DNA of 5,830 nt from CBFCZU01 sp965602635 (GTDB lineage: Bacteria > Planctomycetota > Phycisphaerae > SM23-33): contig CBFCZU010000261.1 of the NCBI GenBank assembly GCA_965602635.1, forward strand, positions 1 through 5,830. The letters run 5' to 3'. This document shows, piece after piece, positions 1 through 5,477 of this stretch; within the stretch, counting starts at the first letter, position 1, and each line of letters opens with the position of its first letter. The notes below the pieces were generated by a model. That model was given only the letters and a program-made list of their open reading frames with translations, was not told the origin of the DNA and did no database searches. The translations under genes and the position numbers were made by a program.

Positions 1-62
1 GGCCTCCTGACGGCACCCGTACTCCCTCGGATGTCCGCCAACGGGCCCGTCCTCGCCCCAGC

Positions 63-100
63 CATGCCCCAACCCGACCGGATGACCGAATTGGGGCATG
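63..100. repeat. 10-bp perfect inverted repeat sharing an arm with the palindrome
   Basis: The arm CATGCCCCAA at 63-72 is the exact reverse complement of TTGGGGCATG at 91-100, with 18 bp between them. The right arm is also the left-centre part of the 87-110 palindrome. The left arm therefore looks like a half copy of the same site in the opposite orientation. It could be a second, weaker binding half-site or one arm of a hairpin. No T-run follows on either strand, so a terminator role is poorly supported. Confidence 0.55.
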
Positions 101-110
101 ACCCGATTCG
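87..110. promoter_or_regulatory. Imperfect palindrome, candidate ParB-domain binding site (copy 1)
   Basis: The sequence reads GAATTGGG, six bases containing a central CATG, then CCCGATTC. Including the outer C/G, ten of twelve base pairs are complementary around the centre at 98.5. A second copy, identical at 20 of 22 positions and in the same orientation, lies at 5106-5127 inside the ParB-like gene. The dyad symmetry and the presence of a ParB-type domain in the window suggest a parS-like binding site. That role is inference; a recombination or cleavage site for the Toprim module, or the boundary of an element, are alternatives. Confidence 0.55.
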
Positions 111-124
111 CTTCAAGGGCAAGA

Positions 125-520
125 TCATCTGCCGACAGCACGGGCACGTGATGTGGCCCTCTTCTTCCGCCTGTGCCCGGGTCGACCACGCCGGTAGCGA
201 TCCGGGTTCTTCGACGCCACCGCGTTGCTCGGGGCTGGCGTCCGGCCCTCTTTGCTGCTCGGGATCAAGCCGAACGCCTGGCACTCGTTCTCGATCTTCG
301 CCTCGATCGCCTCGGTGAGCTCACCGAACCGCTTGGCGCACCCGGCGCACAGCGGGTAGACGATCGTGCGATCCCAGCCCGGCACCGGACTCAGGGCCCT
401 GCCCGGGCCGGGCAGATACACACCGACGGCGCTGGCGGGCTTGTCGCACAGCAGGCACGGTGGCCGATTCCCTTCAGCCGGACGCGCGGGCAGAATGTGG
501 GCGCGAAGGACTTCTCTCAT
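125..520 (-). CDS. Small zinc-ribbon protein of unknown function
   Basis: This encodes a 131-residue protein. Two CxxC pairs, C22-L-L-C25 and C58-A-G-C61, separated by 32 residues, form a probable zinc ribbon. A predicted helix follows (about 65-82), and the C-terminal tail from about residue 105 is rich in Arg and Lys, which fits nucleic-acid contact. I chose the ATG at 520 because GAGAGGA lies seven bases upstream; an in-frame start at 610 would put part of an intergenic palindrome close by and has no such site. The gene lies downstream of the helicase on the same strand, separated by 215 bp that carry a 13-bp inverted repeat, so it may have its own promoter and operator. I do not recognise the family. 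Treat it as an accessory DNA- or RNA-binding factor at most. Confidence 0.72.
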   Translation of the reverse strand: MREVLRAHILPARPAEGNRPPCLLCDKPASAVGVYLPGPGRALSPVPGWDRTIVYPLCAGCAKRFGELTEAIEAKIENECQAFGLIPSSKEGRTPAPSNAVASKNPDRYRRGRPGHRRKKRATSRARAVGR

Positions 521-527
521 CGTGGAA

Positions 528-536
528 TCCTCTCTC
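528..536 (-). promoter_or_regulatory. Ribosome binding site of the zinc-ribbon gene
   Basis: GAGAGAGGA lies seven bases before the ATG at 520. It decides in favour of this start over the upstream in-frame ATG at 610. Confidence 0.65.
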
Positions 537-600
537 AAAGGGGTGCAGTCGCGGCGGGCTGCGGCGATCGGCGTCGAGCCCCGACTTTGAAAACGGCCCG

Positions 601-645
601 AGTGTTTCACTTAGCCTTCTATATCTATAGGGTAAGTGAAACACT
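601..645. promoter_or_regulatory. 13-bp perfect inverted repeat, probable operator
   Basis: AGTGTTTCACTTA (601-613) is exactly repeated in inverse as TAAGTGAAACACT (633-645), around a 19-bp AT-rich centre containing TATAGATATAG on the minus strand. The centre could serve as a -10 element for the zinc-ribbon gene, which starts 81 bases downstream. No good -35 hexamer is visible at the right spacing. A dyad of two 13-bp arms around a promoter-like core is the usual form of a repressor operator. Reading as a terminator is less likely: the stem is AT-rich, only a TTTT follows on the plus strand, and no genes run on that strand. Confidence 0.55.
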
Positions 646-690
646 TTTCGCCAAACAGGGCCAAATCCGTCGCAGCCTTTGTTTAGGTAA

Positions 691-712
691 GGCTTTACGA
701 GTCTGGAAAGCC
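691..712 (-). terminator. Weak candidate terminator hairpin after the helicase gene
   Basis: GGCTTT at 691-696 and AAAGCC at 707-712 form a six-base-pair stem with a ten-base loop, 24 to 45 bases beyond the helicase stop. On the transcribed strand it is followed only by TTACC, so it lacks a proper U-tract. A competing stem, AGCCTT (674-679) with AAGGCT (689-694), overlaps it. The position is right for a terminator but the sequence is poor. Confidence 0.2.
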
Positions 713-735
713 CTTGGATGAACAGCCCCCCATGA

Positions 736-2514
736 TCACGCCACACGGGACATCTCCTTCACTAAATTCCGGTATCGAAAGCCGTTGCATTCCCTGATGC
801 CCAGCTTGGCACACACGGCCCGGTTGGTGGGCCTCTGCCCGGATGCCTCCAGTTCCGCCATGGCCTCGGCGTACCTCTCGACGTGCTGCTGGAAGTCCGT
901 CCGCCGCGTCGAGGTGAGCATGGACGGGAACAGCTCGCCGGCGTAGACGGCCGTCAGCTCGAACGTCTCCGGCAGCGGCTCATTGGTGACGACGTAGATC
1001 GTCGCGTCGTTGGTCAGAGGGCGGAGTCGCCCGATGGCCTGCATCAGCTCCCCGACGACGACGTGCCGCCAGACGGCCTGCCAGCGCTCGTCGGGGTACT
1101 GCTGGCAGCGGACCTCCCAGGTGTCGGGGCCGATTGTCTCGGTGTGCAGCCGCCACTGAAGCGGCGGAGAGGCGAGGTTCTCATCCAGGGCCTCGCGGCC
1201 GAAGGCGGCGACGGCCAGGACCTGGAGCTTGGCCTCGTTGGGCATGGGCCTGCCGAGGATCAGTCCGGCCTGAAAGTCCTCGAAGGCGTTCAGGCCGCGC
1301 AGGGCCCCGTAGTGAACCACCGTGGCGTTGCCGTGCTCGCGATCCAGGAGCTCGCGAAGTCTGTCCTCGTCGCCCTTGAACGTGATGCACAGCAGCGACT
1401 GGCCCTTGTGCCTGCGGGCGACTTCGACGGCCAGCCTCGTGGTCCAGCTCTGCTCGCGTTGAAGGTCCTGACGGTTGCCCGCTCGCGTGCCGACCTTGTC
1501 CATCACCTGGAAGACCATGGCCCGCTGCTGGGTCAGCGGCGCGGCGATGACGGACACGGCCCGGCCGGTGACGCCCTCGACGACGGCCGGCTCGGCCGTC
1601 GCATCCAGCATGAGCACCTGCCTGTCGGCCGGGATGGCCGCTTTGCGTGTCCAGCGGCATGCCCCGACGGACACGTGCACCGGCTGCGGCTCGGAGGCGA
1701 GCTCGCGTAGGTCGGCCAGGACGTTGGGTAGCGCCGTCCTGCGCCGGGCGGCGTCGTAGGCCAGGCGCACCAGCGAGAAGAAGGCATCGTCGTCAGCCAG
1801 CACGGCCCGGTCGGCATCGGTAATCCGCTCCAGCACGGCCAACGAGGGCATCCAGAGCCCGTGCCCAGCCGTAGCGCAGCAGCGCAGGACGTCCTCGGCG
1901 GCGCGGTGGAAGACATCGGCCAAGGCCTGGACGGCTTGGTCGTGCCCCCCGCTGCCCGCGTCGCGGAGGGCCTGGACGTTCTCAACGAAGCCGCGCAGCC
2001 GCTCGACGGTCAGTTCCACCGGCGCCGCCAGGGCCGAGAGCGCATCCTCATCGACCACCACCAGGGGCCGTTCCTCCAGGGCCTTCAGGGACCACAGGTC
2101 TGGGCGTCGCAGGTGCCAGCTCGTGAGGATCAGCACCTGTGCCGTGCGGTTGGCGCTGCATGTGAAGACGCTCCGGTATGCGCACGAGCGACGTTGGACG
2201 CAGTCTGCGCACGGGCCGCGCCGGATCATGTAGCCCATCGTGCGGAAGAACGCGACCAGATCGCGGTGCGGGCACTCGTCCTCGTCATCGGGCCCTCGAC
2301 GCCAGCGATGCGTGCGGACGCCCAGGGCCTCCAGGTCGGCCTGGATCTGGATGGCCAGCTCGTGCGTCGGGACGGTGTAGACGGCCCGGGGTCCGTCGTC
2401 GGCCAGAGCAGTCAGGACGGAATAGGTCTTGCCGGTTCCCGGCGGGGCCGTGACCAGGTCGATCGGGACGGCCGGCGTGCACGCGGCCGTCAACGTCTCG
2501 GGCAATGCTACCAC
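736..2514 (-). CDS. SF2-type helicase with a four-cysteine (Fe-S or zinc) cluster
   Basis: This 592-residue protein is an NTP-dependent nucleic-acid helicase or translocase of superfamily 2. Visible motifs, in order: Walker A APPGTGKT (23-30); motif Ia around VPTHELAIQI (48-57); a cysteine cluster C81, C102, C105, C111; Walker B/motif II VVVDEDA (152-158); a motif III-like DATAEP (304-309); and motif VI QAIGRLRP (492-499). Four cysteines between motifs Ia and II are typical of XPD/DinG-type iron-sulphur helicases, although zinc is possible. The C-terminus, from about residue 560 (RPTNRAVCAKLGI), looks like a helix-turn-helix. I chose the GTG at 2514 because GGAGG lies six bases upstream and Walker A follows closely; an in-frame ATG at 2700 would add 62 residues that overlap primase coding sequence. 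The gene lies directly downstream of the primase, which suggests primase-helicase cooperation in replication or repair. The motifs are certain; the exact subfamily is not. Confidence 0.88.
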   Translation of the reverse strand: MVALPETLTAACTPAVPIDLVTAPPGTGKTYSVLTALADDGPRAVYTVPTHELAIQIQADLEALGVRTHRWRRGPDDEDECPHRDLVAFFRTMGYMIRRGPCADCVQRRSCAYRSVFTCSANRTAQVLILTSWHLRRPDLWSLKALEERPLVVVDEDALSALAAPVELTVERLRGFVENVQALRDAGSGGHDQAVQALADVFHRAAEDVLRCCATAGHGLWMPSLAVLERITDADRAVLADDDAFFSLVRLAYDAARRRTALPNVLADLRELASEPQPVHVSVGACRWTRKAAIPADRQVLMLDATAEPAVVEGVTGRAVSVIAAPLTQQRAMVFQVMDKVGTRAGNRQDLQREQSWTTRLAVEVARRHKGQSLLCITFKGDEDRLRELLDREHGNATVVHYGALRGLNAFEDFQAGLILGRPMPNEAKLQVLAVAAFGREALDENLASPPLQWRLHTETIGPDTWEVRCQQYPDERWQAVWRHVVVGELMQAIGRLRPLTNDATIYVVTNEPLPETFELTAVYAGELFPSMLTSTRRTDFQQHVERYAEAMAELEASGQRPTNRAVCAKLGIRECNGFRYRNLVKEMSRVA

Positions 2515-3739
2515 GGGATACCTCCAAAGGGGTTCGATAGGGAACGGACCACCGCGGATCGTGCCGGAGGCGCAATGAGAACACCTGCCGGTACGATCGC
2601 GGCCGAACGGCGCGGCACGAAGCACATGGAGGCCCCCTACCGGCCGCTCGTGCCGCCGACCGGGCTGCGGCGCAGCTGAAGCCGTATGAGGCGCTTCCAT
2701 AGACGCTCCTCAGGATCGACTCCGCCTTGGCCCGCGCGTGGGCCGGCGAGAGTTCCGGGCGGTTGCGGTCGGTCCAGGCGGTCAGTTGGGCCAGGGCTTC
2801 ATGGAAGGGCCGCCTGGCAGCCTTCGACCAGCAGGCGATCTGGAGCTCGCAGCGGTTGCGGGCGCCTGGTTCAACGTCGGCGGTCAGGATGCTCGCGATG
2901 CATTCGGGGACCGACGCGTCGACCAGCTCATCCACGACGTACCCGTCGGGCCGGACCTTCAGGCCGGCGATCCGCGCCGTGGCGATCCGGAACTGCCTTG
3001 GCCTACGGGCCCGATCCAGCGCCGCGGCCCACCACGCGGCCGCCTTGGGAACGGGCCCTGTCGGCAGTTCGTCGGGCGTCCACAGGCCGCCGCGCGGGGC
3101 GCGGGCCAGGTCCATGATCTCGTCGGCCGAGCACTGGAACAGCTCCCGGTGGCTCAGCTCGACCTTGAACAGGCCGCTTCGGTGATGCCGCTGGCCGGCC
3201 ATCCGCAGCAGTCGCGGCAGCGAGTAGACGCTGGCGTCCACCGTCAGGCCAGGCGCGCCCAGAGAGGCCAGGTGGGCGATCAGCTCGGCCACCACGGTCT
3301 TCATGTCGGCCGTCAGCCCGGGATCGGGCTCGATGCCAAGGGCCTCGGAGGCCACCAGGATGTGCGCGCCCTTGCTGCCGGAGAACCACACCCGCACGGC
3401 CGGCTCGGACAGGCCCAACTGCTCGACGAAGTGCTCCACCAGCCACCGCGCCCACGAGAGGGACCGGTCCAGGTCGCCCTCGCAGTCGACGTCGAAGTAC
3501 AGCGGCGCGACGTGCGGAAGGGCGCCGTCGCCGACGTTCTGCTCGCGGACCTCGCGCCAGCGCATCGACCCGACGGCACCCCGCGGCGCCGCGAAGTGCT
3601 GCACGCTGGCAAACAGCGCGTGCCCAGGCTTGGCGGCCTCCGCGACGAGGCGGGCCTCGTCCGCCGCCGGAGCGAACTGCCAGCTCCGCCATCGGCCCCG
3701 GGCGTCCATCGTGCCATAGCACCGGTACGGGAGGCTCAC
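2285..3739 (-). CDS. AEP-superfamily DNA primase (small-subunit type); C-terminus uncertain
   Basis: This is an archaeo-eukaryotic-type primase that would synthesise primers on a DNA template. The three catalytic motifs are visible: YFDVDCEGD (81-89), with metal ligands D83 and D85; FSGSKGAHILV (119-129), carrying the SGxKGxH signature; and D168 in TVDAS, followed by RLLR (176-179) and K192 in FKVEL. After the catalytic core, residues of about 325-350 form a helical C-terminal segment, and C356, C372 and C375 resemble part of a zinc-binding element. The GTG start overlaps the upstream stop codon (GTGA). The frame stays open to 2285, 484 residues in all. However, about the last 75 residues overlap the helicase and read as its out-of-frame shadow (low-complexity Arg/Pro/Gly), so the functional protein probably ends near residue 405-410. 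Either a frameshift, a lost stop or a long overlap explains this. Primase identity is firm; the C-terminus is not. Confidence 0.87.
   Translation of the reverse strand: MSLPYRCYGTMDARGRWRSWQFAPAADEARLVAEAAKPGHALFASVQHFAAPRGAVGSMRWREVREQNVGDGALPHVAPLYFDVDCEGDLDRSLSWARWLVEHFVEQLGLSEPAVRVWFSGSKGAHILVASEALGIEPDPGLTADMKTVVAELIAHLASLGAPGLTVDASVYSLPRLLRMAGQRHHRSGLFKVELSHRELFQCSADEIMDLARAPRGGLWTPDELPTGPVPKAAAWWAAALDRARRPRQFRIATARIAGLKVRPDGYVVDELVDASVPECIASILTADVEPGARNRCELQIACWSKAARRPFHEALAQLTAWTDRNRPELSPAHARAKAESILRSVYGSASYGFSCAAARSAARAAGRGPPCASCRAVRPRSYRQVFSLRLRHDPRWSVPYRTPLEVSRGSIARDVDGRVHAGRPDRPGHGPAGNRQDLFRPDCSGRRRTPGRLHRPDARAGHPDPGRPGGPGRPHASLASRAR
2521..2525 (-). promoter_or_regulatory. Ribosome binding site of the helicase gene
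   Basis: GGAGG lies six bases before the GTG at 2514, inside the primase reading frame. It supports independent translation of the helicase and fixes its start. A TAG in the third minus-strand frame (2508-2510) overlaps this start region, which would be the natural stop for a primase frame shifted by -1. Confidence 0.75.
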
Positions 3740-5154
3740 GAGTCCCCCCCGTCCATCCGCCCAGCCAGGGCCTCCCGGACCCTGCGCCGGACCGCTGCCA
3801 GCGACTGGGCATCGGACCGCTCCTGCTGCTGTTCATGCCGAAAGGCCTCCAGGTCGAGGACGGAATGGACGGCCCGGCGGATCAGGTCCTGCAGTTGCTC
3901 GGGCAACAGCGCCTCCAGTTCATACACGTCCTTGCCGTAGCGCTCGACGAACTTGTCGTAGTGGGCGCTGCCCCGCTTGGCCTCGACGTCCCCGTGCAGG
4001 CCGAACCGCTCGGCCTGCGCCGCCGTCAGGGCCACCTTGACCGGCTGGATGGGCCGGACGCCGAAGTCGTCGCGCAGCGACCTCGCCAGCGAGTGGGCGA
4101 TCTCCTCGCCGTCGGGATCGAGGTCGCTGACGACCAGCAGCACGAACCCGGCCTTGCCGCTGCGCCGATATCGGCTGGCCATCGCCGCCCGCGGCGGAAG
4201 CGAGCAGTACCCTCGGCCGATCGTCGTCGGGATGCAGTACTCCCGGGTTACCGGGGTCACGATGGGCGCGACGGTGTTCTTCTCGGCCACCAGTTCGATG
4301 TGGTTGGGCTGGCTGACCAGCAGGTCGCGCCAGTACGTCCGGCAGAAGGAGTCGATCTCCCTGCCGATGTAGTCCTGCACGTCGCGGTGGACGGACCACG
4401 TCTCCACCGGCCGCGTCTCGTCGGCGATCTGCTCCATGGGCACCAGGCCGGCCAGCCGGGCGCGGGTTAGCAGGTCCAGCAGCGACTTGTACGATGCGCG
4501 GTCGTTGCGGTACGTCGAGTGCGGCTTGCTGGCGTGGCGCAGCGGCGGGGCGTTCAGCAGCGCGTAGTGGATCTGCCGGGCCGACAGCGGGTGGAACGCG
4601 CTCAGCTCGGCGAGCACCCGGCGGATCGCATCCAACATGGGCGCCTTGGCCTGCGTGATCCGCGCCCGCCGCGACGTGCCCTCGATCACGAACGACTCGG
4701 CACGCCGCCGGGCCTCCAGGGCCCGCAGTTCGCGGTGCTCCAGGAGCGAATGGTACGCCTCCTCACGGGAGGTCGACATGATCTCCTCGCGGAGCTTCTC
4801 GTCGAAGCTCTTGACCCGCTGACGGTTGCACTCCCGCAGCAGCGTCACGTGCGTGTCGGGCTCGCCGGCCCTCGCGAACGACGCGACCCGGCAGGGAACC
4901 GTGTCGAGGCCGGCCAGCCGGGCCGCGGCGTATCGACGGTGACCGCTGACGATCCAGCCGTCTCGCGTCACCAGCAGCGGCTCCTGGATGCCGTGCTGGA
5001 GGATGCTCTCGGCCAGGCCGACGATCTGCGGATCGGACACATCCACCGGACGATACAGCCGGTCGTTCTCCGGGCTGGGACGGATCTCGTCCAGTCGAAT
5101 CCGCCGAATTGGGTCATGTCCCGATTCCGGTGCTGCCGTCCGCCGTCCCGTCAC
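3736..5154 (-). CDS. ParB-like domain fused to Spo11/topoisomerase VI-A-like wHTH and Toprim
   Basis: This 472-residue protein has two modules. Residues of about 17-120 form a ParB/sulfiredoxin-fold domain: IRPSPEN (24-30), GIQEPLLVTRDGWIVSGHRR (55-74) with the ParB box GHRR (71-74), and a following helical ECNRQRVKSF region. GHRR instead of GERR is a common variant outside canonical partition CTPases. Residues of about 185-250 resemble the winged-helix of Spo11/TopoVIA relatives (SARQIHYALL, RARLAGLVP, DETRP); Y197 sits where the catalytic tyrosine would be. Residues of about 285-365 form a Toprim domain, with E291 in VAEKNT, GRGY (313-316) and DLDPDGEEI (344-352) with D344 and D346. The start is a GTG seven bases after AAAGGAG. 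The stop overlaps the primase start. I infer a sequence-targeted DNA cleavage or topoisomerase-like protein working with the primase and helicase. No TopoVI-B-like ATPase is in the window. Domain calls are strong; activity is unproven. Confidence 0.85.
   Translation of the reverse strand: MTGRRTAAPESGHDPIRRIRLDEIRPSPENDRLYRPVDVSDPQIVGLAESILQHGIQEPLLVTRDGWIVSGHRRYAAARLAGLDTVPCRVASFARAGEPDTHVTLLRECNRQRVKSFDEKLREEIMSTSREEAYHSLLEHRELRALEARRRAESFVIEGTSRRARITQAKAPMLDAIRRVLAELSAFHPLSARQIHYALLNAPPLRHASKPHSTYRNDRASYKSLLDLLTRARLAGLVPMEQIADETRPVETWSVHRDVQDYIGREIDSFCRTYWRDLLVSQPNHIELVAEKNTVAPIVTPVTREYCIPTTIGRGYCSLPPRAAMASRYRRSGKAGFVLLVVSDLDPDGEEIAHSLARSLRDDFGVRPIQPVKVALTAAQAERFGLHGDVEAKRGSAHYDKFVERYGKDVYELEALLPEQLQDLIRRAVHSVLDLEAFRHEQQQERSDAQSLAAVRRRVREALAGRMDGGDS
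3744..3750 (-). repeat. G7 homopolymer at the ParB-Toprim/primase junction
   Basis: Seven consecutive G residues on the coding strand lie four bases before the primase GTG, near the end of the upstream gene. They can act as a purine-rich ribosome binding element for the primase, supplementing translational coupling through the GTGA overlap. The primase frame is -1 relative to the upstream frame, so a -1 shift here would fuse the two proteins. Confidence 0.5.
5106..5127. promoter_or_regulatory. Imperfect palindrome, candidate ParB-domain binding site (copy 2)
   Basis: GAATTGGG, six bases with central CATG, then CCCGATTC; nine of eleven pairs are complementary around 5116.5. It matches copy 1 (88-109) at 20 of 22 positions, in the same orientation. 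It lies within codons 10-17 of the ParB-Toprim gene, 27 to 48 bases past the GTG. Binding there could block early transcription and give autoregulation, as seen for many partition proteins. That function is inferred. Confidence 0.55.
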
Positions 5155-5362
5155 GATACGACTCCTTTCGCGTGTCTCGCCGATCTGGTCACGTCAGTCA
5201 GGCCGACCTTCCCTCATGCCTCCAGCTCCCGGCGCCCTCTACATCTGCAGTCGAGCCCAAAGTGTCCCACCATTCTGCTGCAGGAAGCGCCCTGACCATG
5301 CCCAGCTCGTCCTGTGTGATCCGCTCTCGATGCCATGGCCACCTACCTGTTACCCACCCGCT
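5155..5362 (-). other. Leader region upstream of the ParB-Toprim gene
   Basis: Apart from the ribosome binding site and one copy of a 15-bp repeat (5235-5249), I see no feature I can name. Short minus-strand frames exist, for example a 35-codon ATG frame from about 5336, but none has a ribosome binding site or recognisable content. A promoter for the three-gene block should be here or upstream of 5710; I could not identify convincing -35/-10 hexamers. Confidence 0.4.
5162..5168 (-). promoter_or_regulatory. Ribosome binding site of the ParB-Toprim gene
   Basis: AAAGGAG lies seven bases before the GTG at 5154, a near-ideal Shine-Dalgarno that supports the GTG start. Confidence 0.75.
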
Positions 5363-5477
5363 TCAGCGGCGATCCGTCGGAAAACTGCGCCCGGGGACGA
5401 TCTTCGTGACCGCCAGGCCGGGCCCTGATGGCTCGTCGGCCGTCGATGCCCGTCTCTCGCCACCCTCTACATCTGCA
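5235..5477. repeat. 15-bp direct repeat in the leader region
   Basis: CCCTCTACATCTGCA occurs at 5235-5249 and again at 5463-5477, identical and in the same orientation, 228 bp apart. A degenerate third copy (CCTGTTACTTCTGCGTCGA) begins near 5565 and shares the GTCGA that follows the 5235 copy. They could be regulator-binding sites or traces of a local duplication. The role is unknown. Confidence 0.5.

Larger units (their letters stand above)
1..124. other. Non-coding flank downstream of the zinc-ribbon gene
   Basis: I see no convincing gene here. The stretch follows the stop codon of the zinc-ribbon gene and contains the palindromic site at 87-110 and a partial inverted copy of it at 63-72. 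A plus-strand open frame that runs through it has no recognisable protein content. No T-tract terminator is evident. Confidence 0.5.
521..735. other. Intergenic region between helicase and zinc-ribbon genes
   Basis: This 215-bp stretch is clearly richer in A and T than the flanking genes, especially from 600 to 700. It contains the 13-bp inverted repeat at 601-645 and two short, mutually exclusive stems (674-694 and 691-712) just downstream of the helicase stop. A minus-strand reading frame runs through it from a GTG at 746, but I do not regard that as a gene. The most likely content is the 3' end of the helicase transcript plus a promoter/operator for the zinc-ribbon gene. Confidence 0.6.

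Noticed and set aside
521..610. N-terminal extension of the zinc-ribbon protein to the ATG at 610
   Set aside because: No ribosome binding site precedes it, it starts inside the inverted repeat, and the ATG at 520 has a good one.
474..746. A 90-codon minus-strand frame starting with GTG at 746, preceded by AAGGAG at seven bases, just at the helicase end
   Set aside because: The AAGGAG is the Lys-Glu codon pair of the helicase C-terminus. The frame runs through the 13-bp dyad and into the start of the zinc-ribbon gene, and the protein shows no domain. Translation is possible but unsupported.
1236..1252. TTGGGCATGGGC as a further copy of the palindromic site
   Set aside because: Only the central half matches, symmetry is absent, and it lies within helicase codons; likely chance.
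2515..2700. N-terminal extension of the helicase to the in-frame ATG at 2700
   Set aside because: It overlaps primase coding sequence, and the GTG at 2514 has its own GGAGG. The CSHC in the extension is kept as part of the frameshift finding.
2738..3940. Long plus-strand open frames opposite the primase, helicase and ParB-Toprim genes
   Set aside because: They are antisense shadows of high-GC genes: rich in Arg/Gly/Pro, with no domains or ribosome binding sites.
5106..5127. Resemblance of the CATG palindrome core to a p53-type half-site
   Set aside because: Coincidental; the window is bacterial and the similarity is limited to a ten-base symmetric core.
5230..5336. A 35-codon minus-strand frame (MASRADHTG...) upstream of the ParB-Toprim gene
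   Set aside because: No Shine-Dalgarno, no recognisable content, and a length easily reached by chance at this base composition.
5235..5477. The 15-bp direct repeats as a CRISPR array
   Set aside because: Two exact copies 228 bp apart are too short and too widely spaced, and no Cas gene is present.
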